Of a stretch of DNA of 64,000 nucleotides, positions 43,378 to 51,116 are shown one piece after another (the stretch's first letter is position 1; each line of letters opens with the position of its first letter). The notes beneath the pieces are model-generated. The model did no database searches. It saw only the letters and a program-made list of their open reading frames with translations, and was not told the DNA's origin. Made by a program: the position numbers and the translations under genes. This stretch comes from Tolypothrix sp. PCC 7712 (GTDB lineage: Bacteria; Cyanobacteriota; Cyanobacteriia; Cyanobacteriales; Nostocaceae). The stretch lies in the NCBI RefSeq assembly GCF_025860405.1, contig NZ_CP063785.1, forward strand, positions 7,441,390 to 7,505,389, given 5' to 3'.

Positions 43378-43556
43378 GTTGCCCCCCAGAAGTACTAATG
43401 CGGGTTTAGAACAGTTGACTGCGATTCTTTTAAGACTTACGAGAAATGATAATTAATCTTAAATTAAATTTTATTTTTGGAGCAGGCTTCTAGCCTTTTT
43501 TGTTAAGGCTAGGTATTTGGCACTACTTGAAATTACATAAATTAGTATTGAAAAAT

Positions 43557-43946
43557 TTATATTTTTCCCAGCAGTGGAGATTCTGTATCTAAAAGCCAAT
43601 TTTCATCAATAAATTCGAGATTGTCGTTGTACACAAGAGTCAACTCACCCAGCTTTTCAGAATTTTGCATATATACATCATGATTATTTAAAACTTTCAG
43701 TAATAGCTTTAGTTGTAATAGGTGTTCTTTGTTGGTGACACTTGCAGAACTGCTAATCAACTCAGCTTCTAGGGAGCGAGGTAAAGTAATTTCTTCGTAA
43801 TATTTATCTTGTTCATCCCAATAGCCACATATTTTATAATCGCATTCTTCCAGATGTTCTTTTATCAGTGTGTTAACATCTAAATTTTCTAAAATATCTG
43901 TTAAATCTTGCCATAGTTTATGGTTCTTTAATTGCAGTTGAGTCAT
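43557..43946 (-). CDS. Hypothetical protein in defence cluster
   Basis: A 129-aa acidic protein (KLWQDLTDILENLDVNTLIK at the start, several CDYKICGYWDEQ aromatic residues, C-terminal VYNDNLEFIDENWLLD). No family recognised. It follows the 102-aa gene by 19 bp on the same strand and is likely co-transcribed with the methylase. Possible accessory or immunity-type protein; nothing in the sequence proves it. Confidence 0.65.
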   Translation of the reverse strand: MTQLQLKNHKLWQDLTDILENLDVNTLIKEHLEECDYKICGYWDEQDKYYEEITLPRSLEAELISSSASVTNKEHLLQLKLLLKVLNNHDVYMQNSEKLGELTLVYNDNLEFIDENWLLDTESPLLGKI

Positions 43947-43965
43947 GATTTTGATTAATACTCAA

Positions 43966-44274
43966 TTAATGTTCTGTCACTAAACCAGGGAAATGTAAGA
44001 CTCCATCTATGTACTTTCCATGAAATCTTCTGTCACCTCCTTTACCTAGAACTTTTGACTTTAAATCGTAGCCTTCTTCTTGTGAGGGAACAAGCCCAAT
44101 ATTACCGCGTGCTGGAACCTGTCCCTTTTCAATCGCTTTTAAATGTTTGCCATTGAGGTCATACTTTATTCCTATTTTAATTTGTTCGCTGGCAAAGGAA
44201 ACTAGCAGACCGTTGGTAGTTTGATATACAATATCGGCTTGAATTTCTGCCCAGTTATTGGGTAAGGGTTCCAT
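43966..44274 (-). CDS. Hypothetical protein overlapping the methylase gene
   Basis: A 102-aa basic protein (NNWAEIQADIVYQTTNGLLV, then KVLGKGGDRRFHGKYIDGVL). It overlaps the 3' end of the methylase gene by 20 bp in another frame, so it is translated with it. The family is unknown to me. The GKGGDRRFHGKYIDG region with R, H and K is reminiscent of a small nucleic-acid-binding or toxin-type C-terminus, but this is only an impression. Confidence 0.65.
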   Translation of the reverse strand: MEPLPNNWAEIQADIVYQTTNGLLVSFASEQIKIGIKYDLNGKHLKAIEKGQVPARGNIGLVPSQEEGYDLKSKVLGKGGDRRFHGKYIDGVLHFPGLVTEH

Positions 44275-47200
44275 CTTTCACCCCATATCTATTTTGAAAC
44301 ACCTCGTAGGCAACTCGATAATCTTCTTCTCTGTCAACTTTGGTGAAGGGGGGATAAAAGGTTTTGGTGACTGTTTCCGAACTATCGTTGATTTGCCAAG
44401 TTACAGTTAAGGGAGAGGTTCCATCCCAGTTTTTGCGTGCTTCGCGGATTTCTTTTCCTCCTGCGGTTTTTCTGTCGGTGCTGGGGAGTCGTTGTCCTTT
44501 TGCGTCGTATTCGTCTGCGAGTTCGTATTGTCGCATCACGGGGAATTGGACGCGGTAGATGGTGGTGAGTTCGTCGAGGGTTAAACTGAGGGATAGGGCT
44601 ACAAGTACGTCAATTTCGAGGAGTGCTTGACGACGGGAAAAGTCGCTGCGGAGGGGGGAGTTCCATGTCCATTCCTGGGGGTTGAGGTTTTCCCAAGGGG
44701 ACTCGAAGGAGTCGAGCATGGGGTTTTCGGTTGTCCAGCTATCTTGGGTGATTTGGGTGAGGTTGACGGATGTCCATAGTTGCGAATATGCACGGGTGAG
44801 GGCGTTGAGGCGTAATCCTCGGTGCATAATGGGGGTAAGGTGGGGTTCGGTTATTTTGGGGAGGATTCGTAAATCAGCTTCCCTAATATTGGTTCTACCA
44901 GCTGCACGAATGAGAAAATCAGCAGTAATAGATGTACATAGAGAAGCAAAAGATAGTAGTTCAGATAGTTGATTAAAAGATATAGAAGAAATCGCGTTTA
45001 TATGTGTAACTCCAGGTGGGATAATAGCACCAATTAATGTATGCTCATTGCTAAGAGTTGCCATAATTCTGTTGACAAATCTGTATGATTCCGTGACTTT
45101 TTCAGAATCTTGCCATAGGGGAATTTCTGCGTTGAAATTTGCGCGATCGCCTTTTTTATCCCCTGGTGCATAAACCGCTCGTGGTAAGTAGTCTTCTGGT
45201 AATTCCGTCAAATCAATATCATCGTAAGCATTATTGTGTTGACAGCGAGTTCTAGGGGTTTTATTTAAAGGTGTTCCGACATAAAAATGGGGGCCACTGA
45301 TTACCCATTCGTTGGTATTGTTGGGTTGAAAACTGGGATTATCTTGTCGAGTCAGGATTCCATCGCGTTGGGAATAGGTTTCGTCAAACATAACTGTTGC
45401 AGAGTATGTTCCTTCCAGTTCGGGAAGCCATTTTGCTGCTTGGTTGATTTTGTCGATAACTGTTACAAGTTGACGAGCGTGTAAATTAATCAAAGGGCAT
45501 TTTAAATAAAATTCTTCATTATCTGAACCACAAAAAATACTCAGTTCTCGATGACTAATTTTTACTATGCGGTCTGGATGTCCTGAAATATCCCAGTTTC
45601 CTAAGTCATTTTTAATTCCTGGAACTGGTTTGTCATAATTATTTGTTGCACGACAGGTTTTGATAGTCACTGGATGAAATAAGTTACTAATCATCTCAAA
45701 ATCAATGTTTTCTTGAGGACGACCAGCATAAATATTTAAACCGAACCTCATTCTTCCGTGGTCATTTGTTCCTTTAAAAAGATTTAACTCATTTTCAAAT
45801 TGATAATGTGCTTTCAGTCGAGAATAGTATTTAGTTCTTAAAATTCCTCCATTGGGGTCGTCATAAGTACCTTGAGGATGCAACAAACCCCCAAAACCAG
45901 TTTCCCCTAACAAACTCCAACTTTTAACAATAAAATTCTTATACAAATTGGTCTGACTGCCCCGCAAAGCCTCATAAAGTCGGTGACAATTCAAAAACGC
46001 AACTGTCCCCAAACTCGATTTTTGAGCATCCAAATAAAACTGACGTTGCTGTTCCTCGGCAATTAACCGGGGACGTTCCTTATTAAAGTCTGCACTCCTC
46101 GCTTCCCTAACCCCCAACATCGCATCAAAATCGCTCAACAAAGCCGCATCCGACCAAGATACCTTAACCCAGGGTGGATTTCCCAAAATCAAATCGAAAC
46201 CCCGCGATTGGCTCGCATCACCCCCCAAAATCTCTGGGAAAGCTAATTCCCAATGCTGAAACCGCTCCCGTTCAGCAATTTCTCGACTCACCCCGTACCA
46301 AGGAACCGCAGCAGCAAGCAAATCCACATTCAAATCACTTTTCGCACTTGCTTTTAACAACCCCGCACCATCAAAATTCCACCGCAAAGCTTGAATTCCC
46401 AACTCCCCATCCGGTGACAGCAATAACTGCGCTGCTGCTAAATAATCTTCCCGTCGCGGTAAAGCTTGCACATCATCCATCGACCAGAAAAACAACCCAC
46501 ACCAAGCATCCATCAACAATTTTAACCGTTGAAAGCTGCCGGAATTGGCTTCCAAACTGGCTTTTACCTCTTCCTGCAAACGCAAACTTGCTCCGGGTTC
46601 CGTTGTCGGGGGATGGGGAAACACACTTCCAGGACAAGCGGTTTGCTGTAATGCTGTTAATCGTTGCTGTGCATACTTCTGCTCATGTTCGTCAATCAAA
46701 TCACTGACATCTAAAGCCAAATTTACCTCAGTTTGCTGCCACTTTCCCCGCACTTCCTTCTTAATCCAATCCTTAGCTTGCTTAACCTGTTCGGAATAAA
46801 ACTGTTTCACCAAACTATCCCCAGCAGTGGGAACCATATCGGGGTCGAATACTAAATAATGATATACCTCATTTTTCCCCCGCTTTTCCCCCGGTTTTAG
46901 TTGACGAGGTTCCACAGTTTCGTTACCACTTTTGAGATGAACCCCAGCCAAAAGTTGCGCTTTCGTCCACACCGCACGTCTCGCACCAATTAAACTATTC
47001 CCCGTCCGCAACCGCAAACCAAACCAAGGAGTCGCACCCCGTACCCATTCTTCTCTCCCATCTTCCCCCACCAACTTCGCCCGATGCATGGAATTTAACC
47101 ACAAAGATAAGGCTCCCAACTCCACCGCCGTCGGGTTTAAGTCCACTCCGTAAAGATTGCGCGTTGTAATATAGTGGCGGACACGGCGCAATTCATCCGC

Positions 47201-48199
47201 ATAATCCGAGGGGTCAATGGTATCACCTAACTGCTTCTGCTTCAACTCCAAATATTTCTGTGCTAGTTGGTTCGCCGCTTCATTCAAAAATGCCCCGCTT
47301 CCCATTGCTGGCTCACACACTGTTAGCTGTAAAATTTTATCCGCATCTTCGGCAGTGTAATCCTGTAATAAAGGTCGTAAAGTCTCCTCTACCAAGCATT
47401 TTGTTAGCACCTCCGGCGTGTAATAAGAAGCACTTTGCTCCCGATCCAACCCCGACAAATGCAAAATAAACGCACCTTTGACATAAATTACAGGTTTCCC
47501 ATCCCCCAAACGCTCGACTTCTTCTTTTTTAAACTCCTCCAACCGTTCCTTAGCTACAAACCAAGTCTGGGTTTTCGGTTTCCCAAAATCATCCTGAGCG
47601 CGTTTTACCCGAATAAAATCGTCTTCCGCAAACATCCCTTTATAGGAAAGCAAACCCTCATACACCGCACCTAACTGGTTAATTCCCAAATCTGCATAAT
47701 TAACCCGTCCCGTGGTTTTGGTTCTGTCGTCATAACTGAGGGAAAGCTTGCGAATCACCTGCTGCAAACAACGGTTAGAAAGTCGCGCTTTCGTCAACAA
47801 TGGGGTAGCATTGGGGTCAAATAAGGTTGCAGTCAGGGGTGGTAACTCAAAACTCCTGGTATTACTCGCATATTTAATTTCCAATTGGTTAGAACTAGTT
47901 TCATCGGGAAGAGAATTAAACCCCTGATGAATTAAACTAAATATCTGATTGATGTGTGCTTGGAAATAAACACCCTCGGCTGACTGTTCCGATAAAGGTA
48001 CTAATTCCAAATCTCGCAATGCTTCCAAACTATAACCCAAACGGTAAGCATCATCATTTATCGGTAAAACCCCTAATTCCGCCCCATGTGCTTCCGCGTA
48101 AAAGCAAAATATCAACCGATACACAAAAGTCAAAGCTTCATGACGCAATTGTTCCGCAGTCACCGTATCAAAACCATCCAAAGTAGTCATTGTTGACAT
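44255..48199 (-). CDS. Adenine-specific DNA methylase (PglX/DrmMI-like), C-terminal part
   Basis: A 1314-codon frame with SAM motif I VCEPAMGSGAF near 295, LYGVDLNPTAVELGALSLWL near 345, and catalytic motif LILGNPPWVKVSW near 670 (N6-adenine type, Eco57I/PglX group). The natural N-terminus lies beyond the TnpB element: the fragment at 49536-50420 ends in RRRGLPKNWV, and this one begins STMTTLDGFDTVTAEQLRHE, which would join in frame. The ATG at 48199 is therefore only the first available start after the insertion. In DISARM or BREX-like systems this protein marks host DNA; without it the helicases may be toxic or silent. The downstream frame is undamaged. Confidence 0.85.
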   Translation of the reverse strand: MSTMTTLDGFDTVTAEQLRHEALTFVYRLIFCFYAEAHGAELGVLPINDDAYRLGYSLEALRDLELVPLSEQSAEGVYFQAHINQIFSLIHQGFNSLPDETSSNQLEIKYASNTRSFELPPLTATLFDPNATPLLTKARLSNRCLQQVIRKLSLSYDDRTKTTGRVNYADLGINQLGAVYEGLLSYKGMFAEDDFIRVKRAQDDFGKPKTQTWFVAKERLEEFKKEEVERLGDGKPVIYVKGAFILHLSGLDREQSASYYTPEVLTKCLVEETLRPLLQDYTAEDADKILQLTVCEPAMGSGAFLNEAANQLAQKYLELKQKQLGDTIDPSDYADELRRVRHYITTRNLYGVDLNPTAVELGALSLWLNSMHRAKLVGEDGREEWVRGATPWFGLRLRTGNSLIGARRAVWTKAQLLAGVHLKSGNETVEPRQLKPGEKRGKNEVYHYLVFDPDMVPTAGDSLVKQFYSEQVKQAKDWIKKEVRGKWQQTEVNLALDVSDLIDEHEQKYAQQRLTALQQTACPGSVFPHPPTTEPGASLRLQEEVKASLEANSGSFQRLKLLMDAWCGLFFWSMDDVQALPRREDYLAAAQLLLSPDGELGIQALRWNFDGAGLLKASAKSDLNVDLLAAAVPWYGVSREIAERERFQHWELAFPEILGGDASQSRGFDLILGNPPWVKVSWSDAALLSDFDAMLGVREARSADFNKERPRLIAEEQQRQFYLDAQKSSLGTVAFLNCHRLYEALRGSQTNLYKNFIVKSWSLLGETGFGGLLHPQGTYDDPNGGILRTKYYSRLKAHYQFENELNLFKGTNDHGRMRFGLNIYAGRPQENIDFEMISNLFHPVTIKTCRATNNYDKPVPGIKNDLGNWDISGHPDRIVKISHRELSIFCGSDNEEFYLKCPLINLHARQLVTVIDKINQAAKWLPELEGTYSATVMFDETYSQRDGILTRQDNPSFQPNNTNEWVISGPHFYVGTPLNKTPRTRCQHNNAYDDIDLTELPEDYLPRAVYAPGDKKGDRANFNAEIPLWQDSEKVTESYRFVNRIMATLSNEHTLIGAIIPPGVTHINAISSISFNQLSELLSFASLCTSITADFLIRAAGRTNIREADLRILPKITEPHLTPIMHRGLRLNALTRAYSQLWTSVNLTQITQDSWTTENPMLDSFESPWENLNPQEWTWNSPLRSDFSRRQALLEIDVLVALSLSLTLDELTTIYRVQFPVMRQYELADEYDAKGQRLPSTDRKTAGGKEIREARKNWDGTSPLTVTWQINDSSETVTKTFYPPFTKVDREEDYRVAYEVFQNRYGVKDGTLTQ

Positions 48200-48232
48200 A
48201 CTCCCCAGCCTGAAGGCATGGGGATTCTAGCT
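48200..48232 (-). ncRNA. Putative TnpB guide RNA (omega RNA) 3' hairpin
   Basis: The conserved right-end hairpin lies immediately after the tnpB stop, where the omega RNA scaffold of TnpB elements ends and the guide begins in flanking DNA. Here the guide would read into the methylase gene. Assigned by position and hairpin only. Confidence 0.5.
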
Positions 48233-49354
48233 TCAGACAGCGATTGCTGGCGTAGCCAGTCTGACATCACCTAAGCCAACAGTCGATGCCCCGACTGCAC
48301 AAATATTGCGACTAGCGTTTTCGTCTCTTCCATTAACTGACTGACAGGAAGGACAACGCCACTCTCTAACTGACAAATCAAGACTTTCTAGAATATGTTT
48401 ACAATTAGAGCATGTCTTGCTACTTGGATACCACTGGTCGATAAAGACAACCAGTTTATTCTTCTTCTTGGCAACCCATTCTAGGATTTGCAGAAACTCA
48501 CCAAACGCTAAGTCTGATATTTGCCTGCCCCAAAGACGTTGCATTCCTTTGAGATTTAAAGTCTCAAAACAGAGAATATCGAACCTATCTGTTAGCTCAT
48601 GAGCTAATTTCCAGAACCAATCACGCCGACGGTTGGAAATATCTTCATGCTTGCGTACTAAATTCTTTCTGGCTCGTTCTCTGTTAGATGAGCCTTTTAG
48701 CTTTTTGGAATGCCGCGAACTTGCTTTTTTAATGGCGCTTAGGGATTGCTTGAAAAATTGGGGCGATTCAATTTTAGTGCCGTCTGAGCAAGTGAGGAAT
48801 GTCTTTAACCCAAAATCAAAGCCAGCGATTTTACCCGTCTTAACTTCAACTTCTGAGCTACCCTCATCAACAACCAAAACCATAAATAACTCACCTAACG
48901 GGGTGCGTTTAATAGTTAGGGTTTTGACTGTTCCCTCAATTTCTCTGGACTTCCAAAACTGGTAAACTCGACTACCAATTTTTACCCTATTTCCACCCAA
49001 AAACTTATAACCTGCCTGCTTAAGGGTGAACGATTTGTATTTCTTGACCTTCTTAAATCCTGGTGGTCTTACTCCTTTGTTATTGTGTTTGAAAAACAAT
49101 TGGTAAGCTTTCTCAATGCGTTGACAAATATCTTGTGCTGCTTGAGAACCTACTGATTGCCAAAAAGAATTACGCTTTCTTAATTTGGCGATATGAGCCT
49201 GAAGTTTTGCACAGTTTAAATGCTTGCCAAACATCCGGTAATACCTTTTATGTAGAGCAATGCAATGGTTATAAATCACTCCAGCAGCGTTGATTGTGCG
49301 CTTGAGGTGTCTATTCCTTTTGTGTTCGTACAATTTAAACTTCAGTGTTTTCAT
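48233..49354 (-). CDS. tnpB: RNA-guided nuclease TnpB
   Basis: A 373-aa TnpB with an intact RuvC triad: aspartate in GKIAGFDFGLKTF, glutamate in ILCFETLNLKGM, aspartate in NGRDENASRNI. A zinc finger CSNCKHILESLDLSV ... CPSC lies before the last motif. The N-terminal OrfB_IS605 helix-turn-helix starts MKTLKFKLYEHKRNRHLKR. All regions appear full length, so the protein is probably active. TnpB uses an omega RNA from the element's right end to cut donor sites lacking the element. It is transcribed leftward in the same direction as the interrupted methylase. No tnpA is present, so movement needs a transposase in trans. Confidence 0.93.
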   Translation of the reverse strand: MKTLKFKLYEHKRNRHLKRTINAAGVIYNHCIALHKRYYRMFGKHLNCAKLQAHIAKLRKRNSFWQSVGSQAAQDICQRIEKAYQLFFKHNNKGVRPPGFKKVKKYKSFTLKQAGYKFLGGNRVKIGSRVYQFWKSREIEGTVKTLTIKRTPLGELFMVLVVDEGSSEVEVKTGKIAGFDFGLKTFLTCSDGTKIESPQFFKQSLSAIKKASSRHSKKLKGSSNRERARKNLVRKHEDISNRRRDWFWKLAHELTDRFDILCFETLNLKGMQRLWGRQISDLAFGEFLQILEWVAKKKNKLVVFIDQWYPSSKTCSNCKHILESLDLSVREWRCPSCQSVNGRDENASRNICAVGASTVGLGDVRLATPAIAV

Positions 49355-49392
49355 GCTAGTATTATACCATAAAACGACGGCAATATGACGGC

Positions 49393-49539
49393 ATGAAGAA
49401 ATTAACAGTTCGATGCTCTAATGAAGAGTATGAAACGCTTTTGAAATACTGCGAAGAAACAGATCGCACTCAAAATGACGTACTTAGAGAGATGATCCGG
49501 AAGTTGAAGAAAAGCCGTGCTAGAAGCACGGGGCTTTAG
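49393..49539 (+). CDS. Small ribbon-helix-helix-like protein of the TnpB element
   Basis: A 48-codon gene divergent from tnpB by 38 bp: MKKLTVRCSNEEYETLLKYC, then a helix DRTQNDVLREMIRKLKK and a short basic tail encoded through the subterminal hairpin. The pattern beta strand, helix, turn, helix fits MetJ/Arc-type DNA-binding proteins. A regulator of the shared tnpB promoter is the natural guess. Its stop codon overlaps the stop of the broken methylase fragment on the other strand. Too short for most gene callers. Confidence 0.6.
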   Translation: MKKLTVRCSNEEYETLLKYCEETDRTQNDVLREMIRKLKKSRARSTGL

Positions 49540-50420
49540 ACCCAATTTTTTGGTAAACCACGACGACGGCGATCGCTTACCCACTCATTCGCCAATAATT
49601 CTATGGCTTCCCGTACCGCAACCTGGAGATTTTCCGTCACACCGTGGGCTAATTTATGACTTTGCTCTTCCAAAGTATCGTGTAATAAATCAGCCGATTC
49701 GCTATCAGGAGCCAGTGTTTCCCGCGATAGAAATGTAGCAATTTGCTCAAAACTACTTTTCTCACCCCGTCCAAAAGCCTCATCCAAATCAAAAGCCAAC
49801 CACCGACCATTTGCATAGGTTTTGCGATCGCACAACAAAACCCGACTCCCCGCTAATAACATCAACCAACGGGGTGGTTCCTCGGTTTTAAAAATTTCTC
49901 CAACAGCCTTTCCCCAATCTCCCGGAAGCAATTTGTGGGTATTTTCAGCTAAGTTGGTGGGTAGTTTTGTCGGTAGCAACTGCATTTCCAAGGGGTCTTC
50001 ACTCGGTATCCCATCAGGTAAACTCCCATCGGGGATACAAAAAGCACTCTCACAAATTATTAACCACGGTTGCCCAAACCGCTTTAATAGTCCCAAACTC
50101 GGCACATAAACATCCCCAGCACCAACGGGAATATCGAGTTGCTGTAAATCACCATAACCTAAAGCCTGTAACAAATACGAGTGCCAAGATTGAATATCAG
50201 CCCCTGCATTCTGTCGCTTTGACCAGTCAATTTCCTCAACAGCTTCAGCTTTAGCCTTAAAATATCGCTGTCCCAATCGTTGCAACTGTCGCGGACAAGC
50301 AGCAGCACCCGCTTCCTTCCACCCCTGGGTAAACTTCTGCGCGTCCTTAGAGAAACTGGTGTCTAGGTAATGAGATGAGTAATATTCACCAACGTTGTAT
50401 ACAGCGATATCCAGGGGCAT
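49536..50420 (-). pseudogene. Adenine methylase (PglX/DrmMI-like), N-terminal part cut by IS605 element
   Basis: A 294-codon frame (MPLDIAVYNVGEYYSSHYLD, then ADIQSWHSYLLQALGYGDLQ and RRRGLPKNWV at the end). The TAA stop is created by the transposon end. The region is the N-terminal nuclease-like/adaptor domain expected before the methylase core in Eco57I/PglX-type proteins. Removing the element restores one frame of about 1600 codons through NWV and STMTTLDG. The two halves could be made as separate proteins, but a functional split enzyme is not demonstrated. Confidence 0.8.
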
Positions 50421-50576
50421 TTGGGGATTGGGGATTTGAGATTATTCAGGAATTATACAAAAATAACTCAGTAGTGCGGGGCATCTTGCCTGCTTTTTGA
50501 CAACATGGGGCGAGGGAATTGTTAGCGATCGCGTTTTGCCGTAAGAGTATTCCAACAAATAAATGATCCAAAATGT

Positions 50577-50663
50577 GTCATTGCGAATGGAGCGAAGCGG
50601 AATGAAGCAATCGCAAGAACTCGGAGATTACGCGATTGCTTCGTCGTTCCTCCTCGCAATGAC
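50577..50663. repeat. GTCATTGCGA-type inverted repeat
   Basis: The ends GTCATTGCGA and CGCAATGAC, with inner GAAGCAATCGC / GCGATTGCTTC, form a long imperfect hairpin. This repeat type is found dispersed in many bacterial genomes. Confidence 0.75.
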
Positions 50664-50892
50664 AATTGGGTATTTTTTTACTTGGAACACTCTAAATTAA
50701 TTGTAGGACTTATGCACTATACAAATTGACGATTATACGCGATCGCACTCAGAGCATGGCAGCGAGACTGGAAGCCGCTCCGCGTCTCTACGTCCCTCAA
50801 CTCAACCTTGTATCTTAAGAATAGTAGTAGAGTGTATTGCATACAAACGAGAAGTTCTATATTCAAAACACCATCATTCGACCTCAGAAGCT

Positions 50893-51075
50893 GAAGATTC
50901 TCCTTTGCAGCAAGAACATTCTCACTGGAAACAGGAACATTCTCGTTTAGAACAAGAACGTTCTCACTGAAAACAAGAATACTTTAGTTTGAAACAGGAA
51001 CATTCTCGTTTGCAACACGAAAGTTCGGGTTCTGAACATGAAACTTTGAGTTCAAAACAGGAAACTTGGAGCTAA
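50893..51075 (+). repeat. 21-bp tandem repeat, about nine units
   Basis: Units start at 50893, 50914, 50935, 50956, 50977, 50998, 51019, 51040 and 51061 (consensus GAACATTCTCGTTTGAAACAG) in strict 21-bp phase with no spacers. On the plus strand the phase codes for a heptapeptide repeat (EHSRLEQ, EYFSLKQ, EHSRLQH, ETLSSKQ), interrupted by one TGA in the fourth unit and closed by TAA. It lies just beyond the 3' end of the NB-ARC gene. Either a decayed repeat protein or a noncoding minisatellite. Confidence 0.85.
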
Positions 51076-51116
51076 AAGCTTGATTGATGAGGTTGGGAAG
51101 GTAAATTTTCCTGTTC

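Larger units (their letters stand above)
48195..49545 (-). mobile_element. IS605-type TnpB element inside the methylase gene
   Basis: About 1.35 kb. One end carries the hairpin CCCCAGCC-tgaa-GGCATGGGG (48203-48223); the other carries CCGTGCT-aga-AGCACGG (49515-49531). These subterminal hairpins, the absence of inverted ends and the absence of a target duplication are typical of IS200/IS605 elements. It holds tnpB and a small divergent gene but no TnpA. Boundaries are given within about ten bases. Confidence 0.8.

Noticed and set aside
49402..49584. TnpA transposase for the IS605-type element on the minus strand
   Set aside because: The frame has no HUH or tyrosine motif and is a shadow of the small plus-strand gene and methylase end.
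50893..51075. Possible CRISPR array
   Set aside because: The 21-bp units are contiguous, with no unique spacers, and the units vary; no cas genes are near.
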